Source of the DNA: Flavihumibacter soli
GTDB taxonomy: Bacteria > Bacteroidota > Bacteroidia > Sphingobacteriales > Sphingobacteriaceae
Assembly (NCBI RefSeq): GCF_010692725.1
Contig: NZ_JAAFZB010000095.1
Location: forward strand, 620,001 to 684,000
Length of the DNA stretch: 64,000 nt
Direction: 5' to 3'
Position numbers and translations under genes: made by a program. Position 1 is the first letter of the stretch; each line of letters begins with the position of its first letter. The notes under the pieces are model-generated. The model saw only the letters and a program-made list of their open reading frames with translations, was not told the origin of the DNA and did not search any database. Below, in pieces: positions 28,544 to 37,461 of the stretch.

Positions 28544-29740
28544 TTAAATCGTTGAAATAGTAATTTTTTCTCTCTTCCGGATCTGCTCCATGGTTGCTTC
28601 TACCTGATGGAGCATTTTCGCGCAGGTGAGGTCCCATGAATTCTGCAAGAGGAACTCATCGACATTCTTGATCCATTCTTCTTTTGGTTTTATAAGCTCT
28701 TCATCTATTGCGGCAATGAATTCATCCGGTGTTTCAGCTATACGAACGAGTGCTTTGTCGCCATATGGCCGCACAACATCCTTTATTGGGCTTGATACCA
28801 CAGGTATTCCTGCAGCCAGGTATTCCGGTGTCTTGGTCGGGCTTATAAACCGTGTCGATTCATTTAAAAGAAATGGGATCAGGGCAATATCCCAACCGGA
28901 TAAATATTCCGGAAGCTCGAGGTATGTTTTCGAACCCTTATAGTGAATGTTCTCTCTCTGCGGAAGCGTGGCCGGGTCAATCTTAACTACAGGTCCAATC
29001 AGGATAAACTGCCAGTCCGGTCTTTTTTCGGCCATCACCCGTATCAGCTCGATATCAAAGCGCTCATCAATAACACCAAAGAATCCTATCCGGGGTCTCC
29101 CGATATCGTTCTGGTCATTGGGAGCTTTCTTATAAGTTCTCGCTTTTTCAAAATGCTGTTTATCAATACTGCTTGGAAAAGGGAAGATATTTGAATGTTC
29201 GTGCTGCTTGGCTTCATAGAGCGAATACCCTCCCGTGAATACAACATCTGCTTTGGTGAATAATTTTTTCTCAAGTTCTTTTATTGCAGCTGGTGCGAAC
29301 TTAAAGGCGGAAAGTTCATCCATACAGTCGTATATGATCATTGCCGGCTTCAGTTTTTCTGAATACTCCAAAGCCATTGGCGTGTAGTACCAGAAGGCAA
29401 AATCATTCAGGTTCTCCTGTTTCAGAAACTTATTTACAAGGTCCTCCTGTATGTCAATGATCTTTTGCTGACTGAGGCCTTCCGGTAAGTGTGGGATCAG
29501 CACCCATAAGTTCTCCTCTCTTGTGGATTTAGAAAGAAATGGTGCGGCAATATTCTCAAATATCGGTTCTTCCATGAAGTAGACGTTAAAGATCTTGGCG
29601 AACCTTGTGAGTAAATGTTGTGGTCGCTGGAACACGAAGTCCCAGCGTAAATGCGAAAAGCAAAGAATGTTTGAAGGAATTAATCTTTTTATACGAGGTA
29701 GTGTATCAATTTCATTGATATCGGAAGATTGTTTAGCCAT
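28544..29740 (-). CDS. Glycosyltransferase, GT4/GT1-like (GT-B fold)
   Basis: 398 aa. N-terminal half has the ILCFSHLRWDFVFQRPQHLL signature often seen in glycosyltransferases encoded next to glf. The C-terminal Rossmann half contains IGFFGVIDERFDIELI, WQFILIGPVV and the donor-binding segment TKTPEYLAAGIPVVSSPI. No signal peptide or membrane helix; probably a cytoplasmic enzyme acting on a lipid-linked acceptor at the inner membrane. It heads the operon with glf 3 nt downstream. Given the neighbour, UDP-galactofuranose is a reasonable donor, but this is inference. Confidence 0.88.
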   Translation of the reverse strand: MAKQSSDINEIDTLPRIKRLIPSNILCFSHLRWDFVFQRPQHLLTRFAKIFNVYFMEEPIFENIAAPFLSKSTREENLWVLIPHLPEGLSQQKIIDIQEDLVNKFLKQENLNDFAFWYYTPMALEYSEKLKPAMIIYDCMDELSAFKFAPAAIKELEKKLFTKADVVFTGGYSLYEAKQHEHSNIFPFPSSIDKQHFEKARTYKKAPNDQNDIGRPRIGFFGVIDERFDIELIRVMAEKRPDWQFILIGPVVKIDPATLPQRENIHYKGSKTYLELPEYLSGWDIALIPFLLNESTRFISPTKTPEYLAAGIPVVSSPIKDVVRPYGDKALVRIAETPDEFIAAIDEELIKPKEEWIKNVDEFLLQNSWDLTCAKMLHQVEATMEQIRKREKITISTI

Positions 29741-29779
29741 AATTCATAAGTGATGTAGAATTATAACAACAAAAAACTT

Positions 29780-29791
29780 CAAAACGTTTTG
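29780..29791. promoter_or_regulatory. Palindrome CAAAACGTTTTG upstream of glycosyltransferase-glf operon
   Basis: A perfect 12-bp palindrome with a central CG, 40 nt upstream of the operon start. The shape resembles LacI/GalR-family operators (AAACGTTT cores). No such regulator gene is in the window, so operator function is a hypothesis. Confidence 0.4.
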
Positions 29792-29957
29792 TTACAGGCG
29801 GGCCATCCCTGTTAAACACGTATTTTGCATGTCAAAAAGCGTATTTCTGCCTGCTAAATTACCTATTTCATAACTTCAAAAAGGGAAAGCAGGTATTTCC
29901 CGCATAGAAATTTGGTTATATTCTGAGTAGAGTATTTGGAGCCGAAAATCGGCGATA

Positions 29958-31214
29958 TCAGGCAGGAGTTTCTTCTTCCCAGATCATTGCGAGATGGATA
30001 ATCGTTTCCACTGCTTTTTGCATATCCTGCACCGATACCCATTCCTGTTTTCCATGGAAAGCATGTTCGCCGGCAAAAATATTCGGACACGGAAGTCCCA
30101 TAAACGAAAGCCGGGAACCGTCGGTACCACCCCGTATGCTCCGCAGTTTGGGCTTCAGGCCAGCACGTAAGATTGCTTTCTGCCCGAACTCAATTACCTG
30201 GGGATATTTATCCAGGATTGATTTCATATTCCTGTATTGCTCTTTCACGACCAGTTGATAGGTTGAGTTCGGATAATTACCGATCACTTCCTTAACAATC
30301 TCTTCGAGTATCCGCTCGTGGGCAGTTAATCCTTCATCGCTGAAATCCCGGATGATAAATTCAATTTTAGCCTGTTCCACTGTTCCGTGTAAATTGGTAG
30401 GATGAATGAAGCCTTCTTTAAACCAGGAACTTTCGGGCGACAATGTTTCCTTAGGCAGGAAAGCTATGATCTCTGCAGCTATTTTCAGGGCGCTTTCCAT
30501 CTTGCCTTTGGCAAACCCCGGATGTGAACTGACGCCGTTAATAGTCAGAGAAACGCCGTCTGCCGAGAAGGTTTCATCCTCTAGGGAACCGGCCGTTTCT
30601 CCGTCAACAGTGTAGGCGAAATCTGCTCCCAGCTTTTTTAAATCAGCTTTCTCCACCCCACGCCCTATTTCCTCGTCCGGTGTGAAAAGTATCTTTATCG
30701 TACCATGTTTAACTTCCGGGTGGGCTGCGAAATAGTGCGCCATATCCATTATTTCGGCTAAACCGGCTTTGTTGTCGGCCCCCAGCAAAGTGGTTCCACT
30801 CGCGGTAATGATATCATTACCCAGCTGTTCCTGCAGGTCCGGGTGATCTTTCATTCGAATAATCTGCGTGTGATCGTGGGGTAATATGAGGTCTTCTCCT
30901 GAATAATCTTTGTGAACGATCGGTTCCACACCCTCACCGCTGCAGTCCGGCGAAGTATCCATGTGGGAACAAAAACAGATAACCGGCACCTTTTTCTCTG
31001 AAGTCGAGGGAATGGTCGCGTAAACATAGCCGTACTCATCGAGATGTGCATCGGATAAACCCAGTTCCAGAAGTTCTTTCACGAGGATGCGACCAAGATT
31101 CTTTTGCTTTTCTGTTGATGGGCAGGTGTCGGAAGCCGCATCGGACTGAGTGTCGATCCTGACATAGTTTAAAAAACGACTTGCTGCAGTAAATGAAATT
31201 TTTGGAAGGCTCAT
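29958..31214 (-). CDS. pepT: Peptidase T (tripeptide aminopeptidase)
   Basis: 418 aa. Cytoplasmic M20B zinc metallopeptidase releasing N-terminal residues from tripeptides. Seen: CFCSHMDTSPDCSGEGVEP (first metal His, then Asp), TTLLGADNKAGLAEIM (bridging Asp), ILFTPDEEIGRGV (catalytic Glu-Glu), VDGETAG and IRGGTDGSRLSFMGLPCPN, with the final metal His in AGEHAFHGKQEW. Length and motifs match E. coli PepT closely. It is a single-gene unit divergent from the + cluster at 31331; the 116-nt gap must hold both promoters. Confidence 0.97.
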   Translation of the reverse strand: MSLPKISFTAASRFLNYVRIDTQSDAASDTCPSTEKQKNLGRILVKELLELGLSDAHLDEYGYVYATIPSTSEKKVPVICFCSHMDTSPDCSGEGVEPIVHKDYSGEDLILPHDHTQIIRMKDHPDLQEQLGNDIITASGTTLLGADNKAGLAEIMDMAHYFAAHPEVKHGTIKILFTPDEEIGRGVEKADLKKLGADFAYTVDGETAGSLEDETFSADGVSLTINGVSSHPGFAKGKMESALKIAAEIIAFLPKETLSPESSWFKEGFIHPTNLHGTVEQAKIEFIIRDFSDEGLTAHERILEEIVKEVIGNYPNSTYQLVVKEQYRNMKSILDKYPQVIEFGQKAILRAGLKPKLRSIRGGTDGSRLSFMGLPCPNIFAGEHAFHGKQEWVSVQDMQKAVETIIHLAMIWEEETPA

Positions 31215-31330
31215 ATTAGGAAAAGTCAGATAAAATATGAATATTTAAGTAAGATCAGAGGGTTAAGGAAATCAAAACTATTTAGTTTTTTATAATTTTA
31301 GAGACTCAATTTACTATTAACGCTAACGAT

Positions 31331-32041
31331 TTGAAAAAGCTTCTCTTCTTTTTATTTGCCACATTTATCTGTTCCGATGCTTTTTCACAATACAATTTCC
31401 ATCGTTTTAGTTTGGGCTTAGGCGGAGGCCCCAACCAGCCCTATTCAGATGTTTCCCGTAACAAGATGAACGGGGGGATCACGATTTATTCCGATTTTTA
31501 TTTCACGCCCTTTGTGATCGGCGGAGTAGAAGCTCAGGTCGGTAAATTGGTAGGTGGCGACCGCGTGCTGGATCCGCATTTAAGGGAATTTGAAAATTCA
31601 TATAAAACGGTCCTGTTCACAGGAAAGCTTGCATTGGGACAGCTTCTCAATTACAACCGCCGCAGCATCCTCAATACTTTTAAAGGATTATATGTAGGAT
31701 CTGGATTCGGGTTCATGCTTAATAAGATGGCCTTTGTTACGCGGATCAAACCGGATGGTCAGAACAATTATACTTTCCCCGGCGAAGACTCCGGTGTGAA
31801 TCTTGTCATACCTTCTACCTTTGGAATTGCCTTTAACATACTCGACGGATGGGATGAAACCCGCTATATCGTCAGCGCAGGCTACCAGATGAACCTTACT
31901 TTCGGGGAAGGGATGGACGGCTTTAATGATCCCCCGGAAAAATTTGAAAATAACTATAACGACATGTACAGCTATGCGACCTTAAGCCTGAAATACTGTT
32001 TTGGTCGTAAGGGAGTACACTATCGTCCGTTCAGGTACTGA
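31331..32041 (+). CDS. Outer membrane beta-barrel protein, function unknown
   Basis: 236 aa. Signal peptide MKKLLFFLFATFICSDAFS/Q (start codon TTG; no in-frame ATG exists upstream of the signal peptide). The mature part has alternating hydrophobic beta-strand patterns with aromatic girdle residues (FHRFSLGLGGGPNQPYSD, ITIYSDFYFTPFVIGG, YVGSGFGFMLNK, YATLSLKYCFG), consistent with a small 8-10 stranded barrel. No specific family is recognised. It overlaps the following MmcQ/YjbR gene by one base, making it the first gene of a tightly packed cluster. Confidence 0.75.
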   Translation: MKKLLFFLFATFICSDAFSQYNFHRFSLGLGGGPNQPYSDVSRNKMNGGITIYSDFYFTPFVIGGVEAQVGKLVGGDRVLDPHLREFENSYKTVLFTGKLALGQLLNYNRRSILNTFKGLYVGSGFGFMLNKMAFVTRIKPDGQNNYTFPGEDSGVNLVIPSTFGIAFNILDGWDETRYIVSAGYQMNLTFGEGMDGFNDPPEKFENNYNDMYSYATLSLKYCFGRKGVHYRPFRY

Positions 32042-32388
32042 TGAATATTGAAACTCTTCGTGAATATTGCCTTGCCAAACCTGGAGTGACGGAGACTCTG
32101 CCCTTTGGCCCCGATACGCTAGTGTTCAAGGTAATGGATAAAATGTTCCTGCTCACGAGTCTGAATAATCCTGAGAGCTTTAATGTCAAATGCGATCCTG
32201 AGAGAGCCGTTCAGCTTCGTGAAGAATATTCGGAGGTTACACCAGGCTATCATATGAACAAAACTCACTGGAATACGGTATTTATTAAAGGGAGACTCAC
32301 CGAGGCGCAGTTAAAAGATATGATAGACGATTCCTACGAACTCATTGTGGCGAGTCTGCCCAGGAGTAAACAGGAACAACTAAGGTAA
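32041..32388 (+). CDS. MmcQ/YjbR family protein
   Basis: 115 aa, the standard length. Family signatures: [23 protein letters not shown] at the start, [31 protein letters not shown] and [14 protein letters not shown]. The fold is a double-wing CyaY-like domain; E. coli YjbR has been proposed to bind DNA but no role is established. Translationally coupled by a one-base overlap to the barrel gene and followed two bases later by a pterin dehydratase gene. Confidence 0.92.
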   Translation: MNIETLREYCLAKPGVTETLPFGPDTLVFKVMDKMFLLTSLNNPESFNVKCDPERAVQLREEYSEVTPGYHMNKTHWNTVFIKGRLTEAQLKDMIDDSYELIVASLPRSKQEQLR

Positions 32389-32390
32389 TT

Positions 32391-32642
32391 ATGGACTGGA
32401 AAGAGGAAAACACCAATGAGAGCCAGTCAGCTCTGGTGAAGGAATTCAAGTTTAAAAACTTTATTGAAGCATGGGCATTTATGAGCCGTGTGGCTCTGAT
32501 TGCCGAAAAAATGGATCATCATCCTGATTGGACGAATGTTTACAACCAGGTAAATATCCGGCTGTCTACCCATGATGCAGGTAACAAGATCACCGATAAA
32601 GATCGCAAACTTGCTTCGGAGATAGATAAATTAAAGGTTTGA
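32391..32642 (+). CDS. Pterin-4a-carbinolamine dehydratase
   Basis: 83 aa, slightly shorter than the usual 95-110. The active-site signature is intact: Glu39, His43-His44-Pro45, Tyr51, His61 and a following Asp near 71 ([20 protein letters not shown] then [13 protein letters not shown]). These enzymes dehydrate 4a-hydroxytetrahydrobiopterin in the recycling of the aromatic amino acid hydroxylase cofactor. No hydroxylase gene is in the window. It sits between yjbR-like and M14 peptidase genes, with 2 nt upstream and 36 nt downstream. Confidence 0.92.
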   Translation: MDWKEENTNESQSALVKEFKFKNFIEAWAFMSRVALIAEKMDHHPDWTNVYNQVNIRLSTHDAGNKITDKDRKLASEIDKLKV

Positions 32643-32678
32643 TGATATATTTGGGGCGGCCTCCTGACCCCTGTTTTA

Positions 32679-34424
32679 ATGAAAAAAATTCTTCTGCTCC
32701 TGCTCCTCATGCCTTCTACCTTTCAATATGTATCAGCACAGCTGACGCCTTTCGAAAAGAGCAAAGACAGGAATACCACGGCAACTTACCCCGAAGTCAT
32801 ATCCTTTTACAAGGCTCTGGATGAGAAATATCCGCAACTTAAAATGCTTACCTGCGGGCCAACCGATATTGGCAAGCCCCTGCACCTGGTAGTTTTATCG
32901 AAAGAAAAGGTTTTCGATCCTGAAGCTATACGCCGGCAAAACAAGCGCATCCTGCTTATCAACAACGGCATTCATCCCGGCGAGCCCGAAGGAATTGACG
33001 CCACCATGATGCTTGCGCGCAACCTGCTGGAACAAGATAAGCTTCCTAAAGACGTAGTGATCTGTATTATACCGGTTTATAACATAGACGGCAGCCTGAA
33101 CCGGGGTGTATCACGCATTAACCAGAACGGGCCTGAAACTTACGGCTTCAGGGGGAACTATCAGAACCTGGATCTGAACCGTGATTTTATCAAGGGTGAT
33201 TCACAGAATTCGCAAAGTTTTCAGGAGATCTTCAATACTTGGAAACCGGAAATATTTATTGATAACCATACCAGTAACGGCGCCGATTACCAGTACATTA
33301 TTACCCTGATCCCTACACAGAAGGACAAACTGCAGCCCGTTCTCGCAGAATACCTTTCCGGGAGCCTGGTTCCCGAACTATATGCGAAGATGGCAAAGGC
33401 GGGATTCCCGTTGACACCCTATGTAAACAGCATTGGGGAAACCCCTGATACCGGAATTGAAGGTTTTTTAGAAACTGCGAGATACAGTACGGGCTACGCT
33501 GCGCTTCATAATACCATCGGGTTTATGCCTGAAACCCATATGTTGAAACCTTACAAGCAACGGGTAGAATCGACTTATCAGTTCATGCATGAAATGTTAA
33601 CTATCATGCAGCGTGATGCACAACTGATTGGCAAAAACAGGAAAAGGGCTGACGAAATTATTAAAAACCAGGTTGTGTTTCCCCTTAGCTGGAAACTTGA
33701 CAGGAAAGACTCAACTGAATTTAATTTTAGTGGGTACGAAGCGAAATACAAGCCGAGCGAAGTAAGCAGCTTCGACAGGCTGTATTATGACCGTAATTCT
33801 CCTTTCGAAAAATCAATTAAGGTATGGAATAAGTTTGTGCCCGCGACAGAGGTCAGCAAACCGCTTGCCTATATCATTCCGCAGGCCTGGCAGAAAGTCA
33901 TCAGTCTTTTGAAAATGAATGGGGTGCAAATGAAGCAGCTGAGTACTGACGTGAGTCTCGATGTGGATATGTATTACGTTAATGACTACAAGACTTCACC
34001 CCGTCCATATGAAGGGCATTACATCCACAGCAGTGTGAAACTCAATGTTGAAAAGCAGCGGGTGAATTTTTATGCCGGTGACTATGTACTTTATGTTAAC
34101 CAACCACAAAACCGCTATATTGTCGAAACCCTCGAGCCGCAGGGTGTGGATTCCTTTTTTGCATGGAATTTCTTTGACCCGATACTAGGCCAGAAAGAAC
34201 ATTTTTCGGCTTATGTTTTCGAAGATGAAGCAGCGAGATTAATGAAAGATGATCCCAAACTTAAAAAGCAGTTTGAAGACGAAAAACTTTCAAATCCCGA
34301 ACTTGGCAAAAGCGGCTCTGCTGCCTTAAACTGGGTTTACAGACATTCCGTATATTACGAAAAAACATTTATGCGCTATCCGGTCGGACGAATAATGAGC
34401 GACATCAAACTAGATCTAAAATAA
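32679..34424 (+). CDS. Secreted M14-family zinc carboxypeptidase
   Basis: 581 aa. Signal peptide MKKILLLLLLMPSTFQYVSA/Q. The M14 metal site is visible as His99 and Glu102 in NNGIHPGEPEG and a later His in IFIDNHTSNG; LDLNRDF supplies the conserved Asn-Arg; the general-base Glu is probably in the MPETHML segment. The roughly 220 residues after the catalytic domain form an accessory region seen in periplasmic Bacteroidota members. It should remove C-terminal residues from peptides or muropeptides in the periplasm. It overlaps the rhomboid gene by one base. Confidence 0.9.
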   Translation: MKKILLLLLLMPSTFQYVSAQLTPFEKSKDRNTTATYPEVISFYKALDEKYPQLKMLTCGPTDIGKPLHLVVLSKEKVFDPEAIRRQNKRILLINNGIHPGEPEGIDATMMLARNLLEQDKLPKDVVICIIPVYNIDGSLNRGVSRINQNGPETYGFRGNYQNLDLNRDFIKGDSQNSQSFQEIFNTWKPEIFIDNHTSNGADYQYIITLIPTQKDKLQPVLAEYLSGSLVPELYAKMAKAGFPLTPYVNSIGETPDTGIEGFLETARYSTGYAALHNTIGFMPETHMLKPYKQRVESTYQFMHEMLTIMQRDAQLIGKNRKRADEIIKNQVVFPLSWKLDRKDSTEFNFSGYEAKYKPSEVSSFDRLYYDRNSPFEKSIKVWNKFVPATEVSKPLAYIIPQAWQKVISLLKMNGVQMKQLSTDVSLDVDMYYVNDYKTSPRPYEGHYIHSSVKLNVEKQRVNFYAGDYVLYVNQPQNRYIVETLEPQGVDSFFAWNFFDPILGQKEHFSAYVFEDEAARLMKDDPKLKKQFEDEKLSNPELGKSGSAALNWVYRHSVYYEKTFMRYPVGRIMSDIKLDLK

Positions 34425-35059
34425 TGGAGAGTTTTATAACCGATACCCCTGTTGCCACCATCATCTTTATTTTCACGATAATAACCAGTTTATATGCCTT
34501 TTCTAACGAAACGGTTTATGGGAAATTCATGCTGCACCCGTACAGCGTGAGTCGTGGGCAGCGCCTCTATTCCCTCATTACCAGCGGATTGATCCATAAG
34601 GACTGGGCTCACCTGCTGGTGAACATGCTTTCCTATTATTTCTTCGCCTTCCCGCTTGAAAAAACTTTTGCTTCCCTGAGCAGCTGGGGTCATGTGCAGT
34701 TTGGAATACTATATCTGGTAAGTATCATCCTAAGTGATATTACCTCCATAATGAAGCACAAAGACCATTTCTGGTTCAATAGCCTGGGTGCTTCGGGAGC
34801 CGTCTGTGCCGTGGTGTTCAGCTATATCCTGTTTTACCCGCTAAATAAGATGATCATTCTGCCGATCCCTTTTCCTATTCCCGCGGTAATCTACGGATTT
34901 TTATTCCTTGCATACTGCTGGTATGCGGCCCGCAATTCGAGGGATGCGATCAATCATGATGCGCACTTTTACGGCGCTTTAACAGGCGTTCTGCTGACGA
35001 TCATTTTCTTTCCGGATGTTGCGGGATATTTCATAAACACCCTGAAGGGCGGGATATAA
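34424..35059 (+). CDS. Rhomboid-family intramembrane serine protease
   Basis: 211 aa, six hydrophobic segments. Catalytic dyad: Ser in NSLGASGAVCAVV (GxSG motif, helix 4) and His in NHDAHFYGALTG (helix 6); the conserved His-Asn pair of helix 2 is in HLLVNMLSYYFF. Rhomboids cut transmembrane substrates within the membrane. Co-translated with the upstream M14 carboxypeptidase by a one-base overlap and convergent with the HD-domain gene 19 nt downstream. Confidence 0.92.
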   Translation: MESFITDTPVATIIFIFTIITSLYAFSNETVYGKFMLHPYSVSRGQRLYSLITSGLIHKDWAHLLVNMLSYYFFAFPLEKTFASLSSWGHVQFGILYLVSIILSDITSIMKHKDHFWFNSLGASGAVCAVVFSYILFYPLNKMIILPIPFPIPAVIYGFLFLAYCWYAARNSRDAINHDAHFYGALTGVLLTIIFFPDVAGYFINTLKGGI

Positions 35060-35078
35060 GCATCTTAAGGGTTTTTTC

Positions 35079-35618
35079 TCAGGAAAGTTTATCTAGCGTT
35101 TTAATGGCTCGTTGGCGCAATTCTGCATTGCCGTTCTTCATATGTTTTAAGAGGCAGCGCGCTTCATTTATAAACTTTCTGCCGAACTGCGGATCATGCT
35201 TTAAAATATCAAAGGCGTTGTCAATCAGGTCGGCATATTTAATGGTCTGGGCAGCCGCACTTGTTTTCGACAGTCTCGTCGTCTCCATTTCCTTCCTGCT
35301 TTTCCGGTTTAAATGAGGGAAGTCCTTTTTGATATAGACATCCGTAAGCTCCTCAACTAATTCCAATGTTTTTCGGGCCTGCGCCTGCGGCATCAGTTCG
35401 GTAAGAAACTGTTCAATTTCGGCGCTCGTAACGGGTGTGTCTTCCAGGACATCATGAAGCAGGGCCGCGGCCTGCACGGGTATATCTGTAACATACTCCC
35501 GGCAGATCAGCATAACCCGCTCCGGGTGGACAATATATCTTTCGGGAGTGTACTTCCGCATCTGGTCACCATGTGCTTTATCTGCAAAATCCTTAATCTT
35601 CAGGAGAAGCTCTTCCAT
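35079..35618 (-). CDS. HD-domain phosphohydrolase (small alarmone hydrolase-like)
   Basis: 179 aa, one HD domain with the RelA/SpoT-type layout: AHGDQMRKYTPERYIVHPERV (first His and the RKYTxxPYxxHP-like motif), AALLHDVLEDTP (HD and ED), and IKYADLIDN (distal Asp). Small stand-alone proteins of this type (MESH1/SAH) remove the 3' pyrophosphate of (p)ppGpp or act on other nucleotides; the synthetase domain is absent. Assignment to (p)ppGpp is inference. It is convergent with the rhomboid gene and divergent from the APC transporter, separated by a structured repeat. Confidence 0.85.
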   Translation of the reverse strand: MEELLLKIKDFADKAHGDQMRKYTPERYIVHPERVMLICREYVTDIPVQAAALLHDVLEDTPVTSAEIEQFLTELMPQAQARKTLELVEELTDVYIKKDFPHLNRKSRKEMETTRLSKTSAAAQTIKYADLIDNAFDILKHDPQFGRKFINEARCLLKHMKNGNAELRQRAIKTLDKLS

Positions 35619-35702
35619 ATAATAAATTACATATTATTCCCTGTTTAGTTTCCTGATACTTGAGAAGGACTTCGCATGAGAAGCTGAGATCGGCTGCGGT
35701 TT

Positions 35703-35780
35703 TCGCTCAGGTCAGGTAGCACTCATGTTAAGGTTAGTCCGCTAATTTAGCGGACTAACCCCTAGCAGACCTAAACGAGT
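35703..35780 (+). repeat. Structured dispersed repeat, copy 1
   Basis: A perfect 14-bp inverted repeat with one central base (GGTTAGTCCGCTAA at 35732-35745, complement at 35747-35760) is enclosed by an outer imperfect stem (35703-35713 with 35770-35780, nine of eleven pairs). The left strand at 35707-35728 matches the minus strand of 58095-58116 at 21 of 22 positions. No T-run follows and the flanking genes diverge, so it is not a simple terminator. Confidence 0.7.
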
Positions 35781-35884
35781 CCTAAACAAGTTGATAGCCA
35801 TCCGGGATATCTCGTCCTAATATTTCCCGGGATTAAACCCGTCTTCCGAAAATAATATTAGCTTAGGTTAAATTTTAATATCAT

Positions 35885-37291
35885 ATGGGCAGTACGTCAA
35901 AATTAAACCGGTCGCTGGGACTTCGATACGTGATTGTTGTTGTGATTGCTAATATCATCGGCTCGGGGGTGTACAAGAAGATTGCCCCGATGTCTGCCGA
36001 ACTGAATTCCTCCGGCTGGGTGCTTATAGCGTGGATAATTGCCGGTGTCATTACTTTGTTCGGCGCATTATGCAATGCCGAGGTAGCAGGCTTGCTGGCT
36101 GACACGGGCGGGGAATTCGCCTACTATAAAAAGATCTATAATAAATTTTTCGCGTTTATGTTCGGCTGGTCACTGTTCACGGTTATTCAGACAGCGGCCA
36201 TCTCCTCGATCGCGTATGTTTTTGCACAGTCCTTCGACAGTATCGTGCACCTTCCTGCGCTCTTTTCGGAATATTCGCATCTCAGCATCGGTGGTGTTTT
36301 TTACCCTTTCCAGGGCTTTTCTGTAAAACTCACTGCGATACTGCTAATCATTCTCCTCACCTGGATAAACACCCGTGGTATTAAAACGGGGGTAGGTGTG
36401 AGTAATGTTATCCTGCTTACCGTATTTGCCGGAATTGCACTTATTGTGATATTCGGGCTAAGCAGTGAGAGGGCAGTGATTTCCCGGAGTTTCGAACTTA
36501 GCACCGTTACGAATTCCCCGGTGACTGTCAGCGCACTCTTTACCGCCATGCTTGCCGCCTTCTGGGCGTACCAGGGCTGGTACTCGATCGGGTTTATCGG
36601 CGGTGAGATCAAGGATGCGAAACGTACTCTCCCGAAAGGGGTCGTTATCGGGGTATTTATTGTCATTGCGATCTACCTGCTTGTGAATGTCACCTATCTC
36701 TCACTACTATCGGTTCCGGAGCTCAGCGAAATTTTTCGTTCTGTCGACAAGATTGCGGCAATAGAAGCGGTAAGAAGTTTCTGGGGTGATAAGGGCGCTT
36801 TGTTTATTTCGGTATTGATCCTTATCACGACCCTGGGTTGCACTAACGCGACTGTGTTAACAGGCGCCCGACCATACTATGCTATGGCAAAGGAAGGCTT
36901 GTTTTTTTCTAATATTTCAAAGCTGAATGAAAAACAGGTGCCGGCCAACTCTTTGATACTACAGTGTGTCTGGGCCTGCGTATTAGTGTTATCCGGAAGT
37001 TTCGACCAGTTAACGGATATGGTCATTTTCGCCGTTTTCGTTTATTATGGGGCAACTGCCCTGGGGGTATTTATATTGCGCAGAAAGATGCCTGACGCGG
37101 AGCGGCCATACAAGGTGTGGGGTTATCCCATCGTGCCGGCTGTATTTATACTGTTCTGTGCGGCTTTATTTGTGAATACTTTTCTGACCCGGCCGCGTGA
37201 GGCGGCTATCGGCCTGGTATTGATGCTCACGGGTGTGCCGATGTATTTCTGGTTTAAAAGGTTATCTGCAGGGAAAAAAGACGGATTGTAA
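35885..37291 (+). CDS. APC-superfamily amino acid permease
   Basis: 468 aa, about twelve transmembrane helices. The helix-1 substrate/cation motif is IANIIGSGVYKK and the cytoplasmic loop contains the conserved GEIKDAKRTLPKGV (LAT/APC-type) sequence after the WAYQGWYSIGFIGGE helix; further on, NATVLTGARPYYAMAKEGLFF is typical. It should import or exchange amino acids across the inner membrane; the specific substrate is not deducible. Its start is about 105 nt downstream of the structured repeat. No operon partner is evident. Confidence 0.92.
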   Translation: MGSTSKLNRSLGLRYVIVVVIANIIGSGVYKKIAPMSAELNSSGWVLIAWIIAGVITLFGALCNAEVAGLLADTGGEFAYYKKIYNKFFAFMFGWSLFTVIQTAAISSIAYVFAQSFDSIVHLPALFSEYSHLSIGGVFYPFQGFSVKLTAILLIILLTWINTRGIKTGVGVSNVILLTVFAGIALIVIFGLSSERAVISRSFELSTVTNSPVTVSALFTAMLAAFWAYQGWYSIGFIGGEIKDAKRTLPKGVVIGVFIVIAIYLLVNVTYLSLLSVPELSEIFRSVDKIAAIEAVRSFWGDKGALFISVLILITTLGCTNATVLTGARPYYAMAKEGLFFSNISKLNEKQVPANSLILQCVWACVLVLSGSFDQLTDMVIFAVFVYYGATALGVFILRRKMPDAERPYKVWGYPIVPAVFILFCAALFVNTFLTRPREAAIGLVLMLTGVPMYFWFKRLSAGKKDGL

Positions 37292-37461
37292 GAACCTTCT
37301 TTTTTGTTCTGGCCAAACTTTTGGAGGAATATGGACTTCTGACCAGGAGGAACGGAAATCACCTGGAGTTTCAACGTTCTTGTATTAATTTTATAGGCAG
37401 TTGCTGCTCCTGAGCCACTGCAGGCCCGAGTAATGTGCCAGCGATAACCAAATTATAAAAT

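Noticed and set aside
35732-35760. Perfect palindrome as a Rho-independent terminator
   Set aside because: No T-run follows on either strand and the flanking genes are divergent, so no transcript needs to end there.
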